From an uncultured Bacilli bacterium (GTDB taxonomy: Bacteria > Bacillota_I > Bacilli_A > RF39 > UBA660), in the NCBI GenBank assembly GCA_934155005.1, contig CAKPGR010000001.1:1-64000 (forward strand): DNA of 64,000 nt, read 5' to 3'. The position numbers and the translations under genes were made by a program. Under the pieces are notes generated by a model. That model had not been told where the DNA came from. It ran no database searches and was given only the letters and a program-made list of their open reading frames with translations. Below, piece after piece: positions 8,937-17,453 of the stretch. How positions within the stretch are numbered: the first letter of the stretch is position 1; the number at the start of each line of letters is the position of its first letter.

Positions 8937-10606
8937 TATTCAATACCTCCTTCTATTTTGTAAAGTGCTCCATAATAGAATGGAATACCGTCTTTTAATT
9001 TTTCTTCAGAATAAGTATAATTTATTTTCTTATCAATGTAATTATAATATGTACCATAAAAAGTATAATTATCTTGTGAAATTGTTATTTTTTTAGTTTG
9101 AGATAATTCTGAAAGATTTATTAATGTTTTATTAATTTTAATTGAATTTTGAAGTTTATCATATGCTTGTGGAACCATAAACAAACTATTTCCAACTGCT
9201 AATAATACAATAATATATGAAAGAATATTTATAAATTTATTTTTAGAACAAGAAATGCACATAATTGCTATAAATGGTATTAAATATATTTCAGGATAAT
9301 ACCTAGCTTGCCATACTACTGGTAAAATTGGAATTGGTAAAACTATTCCAGCCATTAGTAAGCCAATAATCCAGAAATATTTTGATTTGCTTAAAAATAA
9401 TTTTATTAATGTAAATACAATCACAATTGTAGAAATAACAAGTAATCCACTAAACCAAACTCCTAATCCTCCAATTCTAATATCAGGATATGCTAATGAA
9501 TCTAATTCCGATTGACTAACTGAAAAAGGTATTTTTAAAGTTGGTTTTTTATTATACCAAGTATATGTTTCAGAAAAAGTAGCATAAATCCATTTCTCAA
9601 CATGATTTAAATTTTTAAAAGAATCTGGTTCATTTCCGCTTTCAATATCTACAGCTCCTTCACCCATAAGTGGATAGAATGGATTACCATTTTTAACAAA
9701 ATTTTTCACATATGTTGATGATCCTACTACCAAAACACTAAATAAAAATGAAATAACCATAAATATAATAAATTTTTTAATAAATATATAGTTTTTATTT
9801 TTTATATTGCTAATAACAATATAAATTCCTAATAAACCACAGAACATAATACATAACAATAAGGCTGTAAATTTAGCATTTGTGCAAATAATAATACTTG
9901 ATAAAAACATTAAATATTGTTTTTTATCAACTATATCTTGCTTTCCATCAATTATATTTAAAAGAAAGATTATACATAAAAATAAGGAATTAGCAACTAT
10001 ACCATCTATGTAATATGAATGAAATTGATTTATTAGAATAGGATTAAATGCTAATGCAAAGGCAAAAAGATTTGAAAAAACTTTTTTTGTACTCTTTTTA
10101 TATGAATAATTGAATGCAACAACATATAATGTAAATGCTAATAATAAATTAATAACTTTACCAACTTCAATATTATCAAAGAATGCATATAATACTGCTC
10201 CCCAAATTTCAGAACCATTAGCATAATGTCTTGACCAAATATCTCCACTTACTTCATTATATAATGGATTCATTCCGTTCTTCATCAATCCTATCATTTG
10301 TTTATGATAAACATTTCCATCCCATGATGAATCATAAAAAACCAATGAAAAAATACATAAAACAGCAAATATTAAAGTTGAAATAATAACATTTCGTTTA
10401 AAATCCTCTTTATTCATTGTTTTTCCACATACTTTGTATGTTAAAAAAATTGTTAATAAATATGTTAATATAAATAACCATTTATTAATTGTTCCACCGA
10501 TTAAAAAAATTATTGATGTAAATGAAATTGTAGTTGCAATCATAACTACAAAAAACATTGCAATAAAATTAAAATCAATCATCTTATTTTTTATTTGTTT
10601 TTTCAT
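8936..10606 (-). CDS. GT-C-like polytopic membrane protein
   Basis: 556 residues from ATG 10606, chosen for GGGAGG six bases upstream; an in-frame ATG at 10627 has no such site. About eleven hydrophobic segments. After the first segments a hydrophilic loop carries SSWDGNVYHKQ, with the acidic residue typical of the first extracytoplasmic loop of GT-C transferases; HARYYPE-like QARYYPEIY is near the C-terminal membrane part. Such proteins transfer sugars from polyprenyl-phosphate donors outside the membrane. The exact GT-C family is not recognised. The start overlaps the HAD phosphatase gene by 23 bases. Confidence 0.75.
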   Translation of the reverse strand: MKKQIKNKMIDFNFIAMFFVVMIATTISFTSIIFLIGGTINKWLFILTYLLTIFLTYKVCGKTMNKEDFKRNVIISTLIFAVLCIFSLVFYDSSWDGNVYHKQMIGLMKNGMNPLYNEVSGDIWSRHYANGSEIWGAVLYAFFDNIEVGKVINLLLAFTLYVVAFNYSYKKSTKKVFSNLFAFALAFNPILINQFHSYYIDGIVANSLFLCIIFLLNIIDGKQDIVDKKQYLMFLSSIIICTNAKFTALLLCIMFCGLLGIYIVISNIKNKNYIFIKKFIIFMVISFLFSVLVVGSSTYVKNFVKNGNPFYPLMGEGAVDIESGNEPDSFKNLNHVEKWIYATFSETYTWYNKKPTLKIPFSVSQSELDSLAYPDIRIGGLGVWFSGLLVISTIVIVFTLIKLFLSKSKYFWIIGLLMAGIVLPIPILPVVWQARYYPEIYLIPFIAIMCISCSKNKFINILSYIIVLLAVGNSLFMVPQAYDKLQNSIKINKTLINLSELSQTKKITISQDNYTFYGTYYNYIDKKINYTYSEEKLKDGIPFYYGALYKIEGGIE

Positions 10607-11165
10607 CTTGTACCTCCCAACAAACAACTTTATTTTTTTTCACGATAAAAGCATTTTTTGAAATTTTTGCAAGTGGCAAATCTGAATAAGAATCAGAAAA
10701 AAAGTTCTCTATAACATAATTATATTTTTCTTTATATCGTTTAACTTTTTCTTTTCCATAACAATTGTTAGAAAGAAATAATCCAGTATTTGAAACATTA
10801 GAAGCTATAACATCTTTTATTTTCAAAAGTTTTATCATAGGTTTTAATAGAATTTCAGGTGAAGCAGAAATAATTATATCATCAGATTTCTTTTGTTCTA
10901 AATACCATGCTTTTATTTTTTTGATATTTATGCTCCAAAAATTAGTAATTTCCTCTTCCAAATTAGGTATTAATTGAAAAAAAGAAAAAAAATCTTGCTT
11001 AAAAGTAATTTTATTTTCTAATTTTAATTTATATTTTATAAATGAAAAAATTTGCTTTGGTAATAATATTATTATTTTTGGATATCTCTTTAAACAGTAT
11101 AAATAAAAATCAATGCTAGAATCTCCATCATAAATAGTTTTATCAAAATCATATACATTAATCAT
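10584..11165 (-). CDS. HAD-family phosphatase, partner of the UbiA phosphoribosyltransferase
   Basis: 193 residues. HAD motif I is DFDKTIYDGDSS (residues 5-16), motif II the Ser of IISASPE, motif III the Lys region GKEKVKRYK, and motif IV FSDSYSDLPLA. This is the phosphoserine-phosphatase-like HAD-IB type. The start overlaps the stop of the UbiA-family gene (ATGA). In related loci a HAD phosphatase is encoded next to, or fused with, decaprenyl-phosphate phosphoribosyltransferase and removes the 5-phosphate from polyprenyl-phosphoryl-5-phosphoribose. I infer the same role here; substrate specificity cannot be proved from sequence. Confidence 0.8.
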   Translation of the reverse strand: MINVYDFDKTIYDGDSSIDFYLYCLKRYPKIIILLPKQIFSFIKYKLKLENKITFKQDFFSFFQLIPNLEEEITNFWSINIKKIKAWYLEQKKSDDIIISASPEILLKPMIKLLKIKDVIASNVSNTGLFLSNNCYGKEKVKRYKEKYNYVIENFFSDSYSDLPLAKISKNAFIVKKNKVVCWEVQDEKTNKK

Positions 11166-12034
11166 AGCACGTAAAATACTCCTGTTAAATATAATGCATA
11201 AACTAATATCATGACAATTAAAATTTTATCACTTGTTACTACATCGATTGGATCTCCAAAAGAATTACCTTCAATATCTAAACTATATTTCATAAATATG
11301 ATTACCAAAATAGGAACTGACCAGATCATATAATTATTACCAACTCTTAATATAGTTGAAGGATCAACACACCATAGACTATAAGAAATTATAGCTAATC
11401 CTAAAAAAACATACATATTTTTATCTAAAAATTCCTTGTTATAAATTTTTAAAACTTTTCTACTTGAATCACCATTTTTTAACATTTCATTTCTTCTTTT
11501 ACCAAATACAAGGAAAAATGATCCAAATATAATCATCAAATATAACCAATTTGATAATTCAACTCCAATTATTAAAGCTCCAAATAATACTCTAAGGAAA
11601 AAACCAGAAACTAAAACTGTAACATCAATAATTGGAATATGTTTTAATTTAATACTATAAAGTATGTTTAATATCAAATATATTACTGGAATTAAAATAA
11701 TTAAAATATTATTATTTAGTGTATAAATTTTAACATCAATTAATGTTGAAATTATTAGTAATGCAATTAAAATAAATACGGCTGTTCTTATAGAAACAGC
11801 GCCACTAGCTAGTGGTCTATTTTTTTTAACTGGGTGTTTTCTATCAGCTTCTATATCATTCATATCATTTATAATATATACACAAGATGCTATAAATGAA
11901 AACGAAACAAAGCCAATAAAAGTTATTAGAAGATTATTCCCTTGAAATAAACTTCCTGAAAAAAATAATGGTAAAAATATTAAAACATTTTTCAACCAAT
12001 GATTTGCTCTAATTAATTTTAAATACTTTTTCAT
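11162..12034 (-). CDS. UbiA-family polyprenyl-phosphate phosphoribosyltransferase-like
   Basis: 290 residues, nine predicted membrane segments. RANHWLKNVLIFLPLFF at residues 9-25 is the sequence typical of decaprenyl-phosphate phosphoribosyltransferases; NDMNDIEADRKHP carries the Asp-rich first motif and the FGDPIDVVTSDKIL region the second. The enzyme would join phosphoribosyl pyrophosphate to polyprenyl phosphate and so make a lipid-linked ribose donor. The HAD phosphatase gene overlaps its end. No DprE1/DprE2 epimerase pair is visible in this window, so ribofuranose rather than arabinofuranose is the simpler prediction. Confidence 0.8.
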   Translation of the reverse strand: MKKYLKLIRANHWLKNVLIFLPLFFSGSLFQGNNLLITFIGFVSFSFIASCVYIINDMNDIEADRKHPVKKNRPLASGAVSIRTAVFILIALLIISTLIDVKIYTLNNNILIILIPVIYLILNILYSIKLKHIPIIDVTVLVSGFFLRVLFGALIIGVELSNWLYLMIIFGSFFLVFGKRRNEMLKNGDSSRKVLKIYNKEFLDKNMYVFLGLAIISYSLWCVDPSTILRVGNNYMIWSVPILVIIFMKYSLDIEGNSFGDPIDVVTSDKILIVMILVYALYLTGVFYVL

Positions 12035-12067
12035 ATGAATTCACTCCTATCTAGAAATATAATCAGA

Positions 12068-12841
12068 TTATAATTCTTCTGCAAAACTTCTTTCCAATTT
12101 TTTAAATATTTTGTAACAAATAACAAGTGCTGCAATACTAATTACAGCCAATATCCCAAGGGATGACATATCAGGCATTTTTTGATAATAAAGTGTATCT
12201 CTATATGCATTTATAACTTGTGCCATAGGATTTAAAGTTATAACCCATTGAAATTTAGCAGGTAATAATTCACTATTATAAACGATTGGTGTAGCATAGA
12301 ATGCTAACATCAAAACTATACTAACAAAATGTCCAATATCTTGAATAAATACTGTAATAGCTGACAATAAAAATGTTAAAGCTAATGTAAATATAGTTTG
12401 AATCAACACAATAAGAGGAAATAATAAAGTTAATTTAGTAAAGCCTATACCACTAAACAAAATAAATAAAAACATAATAATACAAGTAATTAAGAAATTT
12501 ACTAAAGCACTTAAAACAACTGAAATAGGAATAATTTCTCTTGGAAAATAAACTTTTTTAATAATTCCAGATTCAGCGATAATACTTCCTGTTCCTGTTT
12601 GAATTGCAGTTGTAAAAAATGTCCAAGGAACCAACGCTACAATCATAAATATAGTATAATTTTCTACATTAACTCTTAAAATATATGGGAATACAAACGA
12701 ATAAACTAATAGTTGAAGTAAGGGATTTAAAAATGTCCAAATAACCCCTAGCCAAGATCCTTTGTATTTTCCTCTTATTTCTTTCTTTACATTAGTTTTT
12801 AAAAGTTCTCTATATTGATATAATTCTTTAAATACACTCAT
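12068..12841 (-). CDS. ABC-2 polysaccharide/teichoic-acid exporter permease
   Basis: 257 residues, six membrane segments, ABC2_membrane family. The N-terminal KKEIRGKYKGSWLGVIWTFLNPLL is the typical Wzm/TagG start (amphipathic helix before the first segment). It forms the membrane channel for finished lipid-linked polymer and pairs with the ATPase gene four bases upstream. An ABC exporter, with no Wzy/Wzx pair seen in this window, suggests synthesis of the chain in the cytoplasm. Confidence 0.92.
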   Translation of the reverse strand: MSVFKELYQYRELLKTNVKKEIRGKYKGSWLGVIWTFLNPLLQLLVYSFVFPYILRVNVENYTIFMIVALVPWTFFTTAIQTGTGSIIAESGIIKKVYFPREIIPISVVLSALVNFLITCIIMFLFILFSGIGFTKLTLLFPLIVLIQTIFTLALTFLLSAITVFIQDIGHFVSIVLMLAFYATPIVYNSELLPAKFQWVITLNPMAQVINAYRDTLYYQKMPDMSSLGILAVISIAALVICYKIFKKLERSFAEEL

Positions 12842-12845
12842 CTAA

Positions 12846-13589
12846 TCACCCACAAACCTTAATGTATTCCTTTAATACTTCATCAACTTTTCCATCCATT
12901 TTTACATCACCTTTATATAACCAAACAGCTCTATCACAGAATTCTTTTACTTGATTCATACTATGAGTAACAATTACAATTGTTTTTCCTTCTTCTTTTA
13001 ATTCTTTTAATTTTTTAAAACATTTTTCTTGAAAATGTTGATCACCTACTGCTAAAATCTCATCTATTAATAAAATATCAGCATCAACATTTATTGCTAT
13101 TGAAAAAGCAAGTCTCATATACATACCAGATGAATATGTACGAACAGGATTGTCAATAAAATCTTTCAATTCTGAAAATTCGATGATTTCATCTACTCTC
13201 TTATCAATTTCTTTTCTTGTTAAACCAAAAATTGATGAATTAAAATAGATATTTTCTCTTCCTGAAAAATCAGGATGGAATCCAGCTCCTAATTCAAGTA
13301 ATGAAGTTAATTTACCATTTATTTTTATTTTTCCCTTATTTGGATAAATTATTTTTGTCATTAATTTTAGGAGTGTTGATTTACCACTTCCATTTGTTCC
13401 AATAAGAGCTACACTCTCGCCTTTATCTATTGTAATATTAATATTTTTTAAAACATGTAAAACATCATTTTTACTTTTACTTTTCTTAGAGAAGAAAAGT
13501 ATTTTTTCTTTCAAAGTATTAGCTTTATCATAATATAGTTTAAAATCCTTATAAACATGATCTACAACTATCGCTTTATTTGTTTTCAC
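12846..13589 (-). CDS. ABC-2 polysaccharide exporter ATPase (Wzt/TagH type, short)
   Basis: 247 residues from GTG 13589 with AAAGGTAG upstream. Walker A GTNGSGKST, signature YSSGMYMRLA, Walker B ILLIDEILAVGD, switch His in IVTHSM. The N-terminal part before Walker A carries the family's extra segment. It ends soon after the nucleotide-binding domain, so there is no C-terminal carbohydrate-binding domain as found in some Wzt proteins; export would then not depend on a chain-end cap recognised by this protein. Forms a dimer with two copies of the permease. Confidence 0.92.
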   Translation of the reverse strand: MKTNKAIVVDHVYKDFKLYYDKANTLKEKILFFSKKSKSKNDVLHVLKNINITIDKGESVALIGTNGSGKSTLLKLMTKIIYPNKGKIKINGKLTSLLELGAGFHPDFSGRENIYFNSSIFGLTRKEIDKRVDEIIEFSELKDFIDNPVRTYSSGMYMRLAFSIAINVDADILLIDEILAVGDQHFQEKCFKKLKELKEEGKTIVIVTHSMNQVKEFCDRAVWLYKGDVKMDGKVDEVLKEYIKVCG

Positions 13590-13626
13590 TATTTACACTA
13601 CCTTTCATGCTATAAGTAATTATACC

Positions 13627-13655
13627 AAAAAAAGCCCTATTAATACAAGGCTTTA
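13627..13655 (-). terminator. Terminator between the GT block and the exporter genes
   Basis: AAAGCC / GGCTTT stem with an A/T-rich loop, followed on the minus strand by seven T. It lies 8 bases after the stop of the GT2 gene at 13663 and separates the three upstream transferases from the exporter operon. Confidence 0.8.
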
Positions 13656-13662
13656 TATTTTA

Positions 13663-14595
13663 TTATTTAACTATACTATAAATATCACAATAAATTTTAG
13701 TAAATATCTTATTTTTTTCTATAATACATTTAAAGAAATTTCTTTCTTTAAAATAAGAATTATTTTTATAATTTGGATCTATTTTTTTTATATAAATAAA
13801 AGCTTCATCTATAAACTTATTGCGCATTTTTCTATTTTTTATATATCTTTGTTGAATTGTATAATTAACAATTATTGAAATGACTAATTTTTTTAATGGT
13901 TCACTATAATTATCTTTTAAAGATTCAACAACTAAATCTAATGATTTAAAAATATCAAAAATTTTATCATCTCTAATAGTTGTTTCACTTTTATTATCCG
14001 TAAGGAAATAAAATAAAGATTCATTTAAATGCCCTATTTTATTTGCATTTTTTAAAACATTAACTACAAATGGAACATCTTCATATTTTATGTTTTCTGG
14101 AAATCTAATATTATTAATAGTACTTTTTTTTATAAGTTTATTACATGGTCCTAAGTTAATATTACAAACTAGGTATGGATTTTCTTTTAAACTACTATTT
14201 TCAAAATCTTTTAATTTAATTTTTTCTTTATTACCTGATTCATAAATATAATAGTAATCTCCTACAACAAAATCTAAGTTATAATTCATGGCTTTATTAT
14301 ACATTTTTTCTAAACAATCATTGGATATATAATCATCACTATCTACGAAAACAATATATTCGCCATTAGAATTATCAATACCGTAATTTCTACTTGCACC
14401 TATACCATGATTACTTCTTTTGATATATTTAATTCTATTATCATCTGGAATTATATTTGAAGTATTATCTGTCGAGCCATCATCTATTATTATTATTTCA
14501 ATATCTTTCATAGTTTGATTTATTAAACTAGCAACACATTTTTTTATTGTTTTTTCTCTATTATAAGTAGGTACAATAACACTTATTTTAGGCAT
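13663..14595 (-). CDS. Glycosyltransferase family 2
   Basis: 310 residues, GT-A fold. PKISVIVPTYNREKTIKKC at the start, IIDDGSTDNT, and the metal-binding FVDSDDYI. The C-terminal half is a helical accessory region with no membrane segment. GAGGTGAAAAT upstream of ATG 14595. Last gene of a three-gene set (366-, 312- and 310-residue transferases) that ends in the terminator at 13627. Sugar and acceptor not predictable. Confidence 0.9.
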   Translation of the reverse strand: MPKISVIVPTYNREKTIKKCVASLINQTMKDIEIIIIDDGSTDNTSNIIPDDNRIKYIKRSNHGIGASRNYGIDNSNGEYIVFVDSDDYISNDCLEKMYNKAMNYNLDFVVGDYYYIYESGNKEKIKLKDFENSSLKENPYLVCNINLGPCNKLIKKSTINNIRFPENIKYEDVPFVVNVLKNANKIGHLNESLFYFLTDNKSETTIRDDKIFDIFKSLDLVVESLKDNYSEPLKKLVISIIVNYTIQQRYIKNRKMRNKFIDEAFIYIKKIDPNYKNNSYFKERNFFKCIIEKNKIFTKIYCDIYSIVK

Positions 14596-14599
14596 ATTT

Positions 14600-15538
14600 T
14601 CACCTCACTATTTTTAAATATAAATTAAGATTTGTTTTGATTAATATTTTTTTTATTTTTCGAATTAAAGAATCATCTTTTATATCATTTATACCATTAT
14701 TTTCTTTTATAATTTGGTAATATTTTTTTCTATCTTCTTTTGTTAATTCTCTTAGTTTTATAATAGCACAGTTGCTAATATAACTTAAAAAATAAGATTT
14801 ATCATATTTATCATATTTTTCATCATTTATTTGTTGTTTCAACCATTTATAATGAGTAAAAAAATCATCTACTTTTCTTTTTGTTTTTTCATATGTATTT
14901 GAATGCATTATACTTCCATTTCTTTGAACATATGTATATAAAAAATCTTCTATTGAAATTACACGAGATGCTGAAAAAATTAATATAGGTAGTAAGCCAA
15001 AATCTTCATGATACATATTTTCTTTAAATTTGAAATTATTTGAAATTAAAAATTCTTTATTATAAACATATCCACATAAAGTATCAAAAAAATGATATTT
15101 TGACATATTTATAAAAGCATTTCTACCATTAGTTACACTAAAACCTTTTTCTTTAATTGGTAATATTTTATTATCATTATCTATTTGTATTTGATAACGT
15201 AATATATCAATATTATCATCTATATTTTTATCAATAATTTCTAGCATATTTTCTGATACATAGTCATCACTATCCACAATTATTAAAAATTTTCCACTAG
15301 CATATTTTATTCCATTATTTCTAGCAACACTTGGGCCCATATTTTTTTGAATATATATCTTTATAAAACTATATTTTTTTTCATATTCTCTAATTATTTT
15401 TGTTGAACCATCGCTACTTCCATCATCAATTATAATAACTTCAAAATCTTTATATGTTTGATTAACTAAACTATCTAAACATTTTTTAAGATACATTTCA
15501 GTATTATAAACCGCTACTATAAAACTGTATTTAGGCAT
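14600..15538 (-). CDS. Glycosyltransferase family 2
   Basis: 312 residues, closely related in layout to its downstream neighbour: KYSFIVAVYNTEMYLKKC, IIDDGSSDGS, and IVDSDDYVSE. The pair probably arose by duplication and divergence. Start overlaps the end of the GT4 gene by 8 bases; the downstream GT2 gene starts 5 bases after its stop. Likely adds one sugar of the repeat unit. Specificity unknown. Confidence 0.9.
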   Translation of the reverse strand: MPKYSFIVAVYNTEMYLKKCLDSLVNQTYKDFEVIIIDDGSSDGSTKIIREYEKKYSFIKIYIQKNMGPSVARNNGIKYASGKFLIIVDSDDYVSENMLEIIDKNIDDNIDILRYQIQIDNDNKILPIKEKGFSVTNGRNAFINMSKYHFFDTLCGYVYNKEFLISNNFKFKENMYHEDFGLLPILIFSASRVISIEDFLYTYVQRNGSIMHSNTYEKTKRKVDDFFTHYKWLKQQINDEKYDKYDKSYFLSYISNCAIIKLRELTKEDRKKYYQIIKENNGINDIKDDSLIRKIKKILIKTNLNLYLKIVR

Positions 15539-16631
15539 CTAATTCATCTCCATCTATTATTTTTTCTATCTCTCTTATTCTTGTTTCGTTTATTTTTTTA
15601 TAATCTAATTTTTTTATATTAAAATTACTATTTACTATTCTTTTTAGATTTAAAATAATGCTATTTATATCAGTATCTGTAACTATTCCAAAGCCATCAT
15701 TTATATTAATAACATCATCTGTTATGTTTTGGGTTGTCAAAATAGGAATTCCTAAACAAATAGCTTCATTATAAACAACAGGAAAACCTTCATAATCGGA
15801 AGTTAAAATAATACAATCTGCTTGTTTCATATAGGAATATGGATTAGATTTACTTCCAAGCATTTTGATATTTTTTAAAGCATCTTTTTTTATTAAATTT
15901 TTATATATTTCTCTGTCTGGGCCATCACCAATTATATAAAATTGATATGAAGAATCATCTATTCTTTTAGCAAGTTCAATAATTCTTGTTATTTTTTTTG
16001 AATTTTCTTCTAATCTACCGACAAATAATATATTTTTTTTATTTTTGTCAAATTTGTAATCTGGTTTTAAATCAGATTTATTTATAATATCTATATAGTC
16101 AACTAAATTATTTATAACGACACTTTTGTCCTTAATTTCTGGAATTATATTAATAGTATCATTTTTTGATTCATTAGAAACAAAAACTATTTTATTAAAC
16201 TCATTTATTTTTCTTGTATAAAAAAATTGTTTTATTTTTTTTATATCTTTGTTATATACATATTTATAATTACTATGTATAAATAAAATAGGATTTGTAG
16301 AAGCTATAAGTGATAAAGTTGATCCTGGGATAGAGTATGTAGCATAACAGATACTAGCACTATATTTATTATGATTTTCTAAATAAAATTTAATTCTTTT
16401 AAATAAATTTACCATTTTTCTAATTACAATATTTTTTGAATTACTAACTTTGTATTCCTTTACTATTACTTGTTTTGGAATATCACCTAAAAAAATACCT
16501 TTTTTTTCTTCTAAAACAAGAGTAACATCATACTTATTATAATTAAAATTTTTTAATAAATTAATTAACGCTTTTTCAATACCGCCTATATCTAAATTAT
16601 ATGAAAAAATAATTACTTTCTTTTTCATCAT
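15531..16631 (-). CDS. Glycosyltransferase family 4
   Basis: 366 residues, GT-B fold. DIGGIEKALINLL near residue 15, ILFVGRLEENSKKI opening the donor domain, and SDYEGFPVVYNEAICLGIPIL with the E-x7-E pair. First gene of the short minus-strand GT operon; AGGTGAT precedes ATGATG at 16631. It faces gmk across a divergent promoter region. Likely acts early in polymer synthesis, but this is only inferred from position. Confidence 0.9.
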   Translation of the reverse strand: MMKKKVIIFSYNLDIGGIEKALINLLKNFNYNKYDVTLVLEEKKGIFLGDIPKQVIVKEYKVSNSKNIVIRKMVNLFKRIKFYLENHNKYSASICYATYSIPGSTLSLIASTNPILFIHSNYKYVYNKDIKKIKQFFYTRKINEFNKIVFVSNESKNDTINIIPEIKDKSVVINNLVDYIDIINKSDLKPDYKFDKNKKNILFVGRLEENSKKITRIIELAKRIDDSSYQFYIIGDGPDREIYKNLIKKDALKNIKMLGSKSNPYSYMKQADCIILTSDYEGFPVVYNEAICLGIPILTTQNITDDVININDGFGIVTDTDINSIILNLKRIVNSNFNIKKLDYKKINETRIREIEKIIDGDELDA

Positions 16632-16684
16632 ATCACCTATGATAATTTTATCATAAAAAGTTTTTTTATTAAAGTATATTGTTT

Positions 16685-16713
16685 TTGTAAATAAATTTAG
16701 TTTTTGATATAAT
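16685..16713 (+). promoter_or_regulatory. Sigma-A-type promoter of gmk
   Basis: TTGTAA and TATAAT separated by 17 bases, 26 bases upstream of the gmk start codon, with AAAGGAGG in between. Confidence 0.7.
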
Positions 16714-16739
16714 ATTTATAATTTTAAAGGAGGTTATTT

Positions 16740-17417
16740 ATGATTAAGAAGAAAAAAAGAGGATCTTTGATAATTATTTCTGGTACAACATGTGCTGGAA
16801 AGGATACTGTTGTTAAAGAATTATTAAAAAGAAATGATAATTTAAAATTATCTATATCATGCACAACCAGAGAAATTAGAAAAGGTGAAGTTGAAGGTAA
16901 AGATTATTATTTTGTATCAGTTGAAAAATTTGAAGAAATGATTAAGAATAATGAATTATTAGAATATGCTAAGGTTCATTATGGAATGTATTATGGAACA
17001 CCAAAAGCTAATATTGAGGAATCGCTTGAACAAGGATATGATGTTATTTTAGTTATTGATGTACAAGGAGCAGCTAAGATTAAAGAGTTATTCCCTGAAA
17101 CTATTTTAATTTTTGTTATGGCACCTTCAATGGAAGTTGTAAAAGAAAGAATCAAAAAAAGAGGCGGAGAAAATGCTGAACAAATTATTAAAAGATTTGA
17201 GGTTGCATATCGTGAACTAAATGAAGTTAATAAATATAATTATGTTGTTGTTAATGATGATTTAATGGATGCTGTTCAAAAAATTGAAGCCATTTTAATT
17301 TCAGAACAATGCAGAGTTGATCGTATAGAAGAAATTAGTGTTGAAAACAAAGAAGAAATAATTCATGAATTTTTAATCAATAAAGATTTTAATAATGAAA
17401 TAAAACATATAAATTAA
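16740..17417 (+). CDS. gmk: Guanylate kinase
   Basis: 225 residues; phosphorylates GMP to GDP with ATP in the cytoplasm. The P-loop is GTTCAGKDT rather than the commoner GPSGAGKGT, but the GMP-binding features are present: SCTTREIRKGEVEGKDYYFVS, and YGTPKANIEE. It is about 20 residues longer than usual at the C-terminus. Start ATG has AAAGGAGG upstream. It stands alone on the plus strand between minus-strand genes and ends in a bidirectional terminator. Confidence 0.93.
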   Translation: MIKKKKRGSLIIISGTTCAGKDTVVKELLKRNDNLKLSISCTTREIRKGEVEGKDYYFVSVEKFEEMIKNNELLEYAKVHYGMYYGTPKANIEESLEQGYDVILVIDVQGAAKIKELFPETILIFVMAPSMEVVKERIKKRGGENAEQIIKRFEVAYRELNEVNKYNYVVVNDDLMDAVQKIEAILISEQCRVDRIEEISVENKEEIIHEFLINKDFNNEIKHIN

Positions 17418-17420
17418 TTT

Positions 17421-17453
17421 AAAAAGCAAGAATTTTATTTGTTCTTGCTTTTT
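17421..17453. terminator. Bidirectional terminator between gmk and the repeat-protein gene
   Basis: Perfect 12-bp stem AAAAAGCAAGAA / TTCTTGCTTTTT. Runs of A on one side and T on the other serve both converging genes; the stem reaches the stop codon of the minus-strand gene. Confidence 0.9.

Noticed and set aside
1..16600. Plus-strand open frames inside the polysaccharide locus (for example near 60, 1363, 3370, 4277, 10434)
   Set aside because: They lie opposite well-supported minus-strand genes, have no ribosome sites and low-complexity Ile/Phe/Leu/Ser content expected of antisense to Lys/Asn-rich genes.
16740..17417. gmk as a non-guanylate kinase because of its unusual P-loop GTTCAGKDT
   Set aside because: GMP-binding motifs and length otherwise match guanylate kinase; the key Gly, Lys and Thr/Asp pattern of a P-loop is kept.
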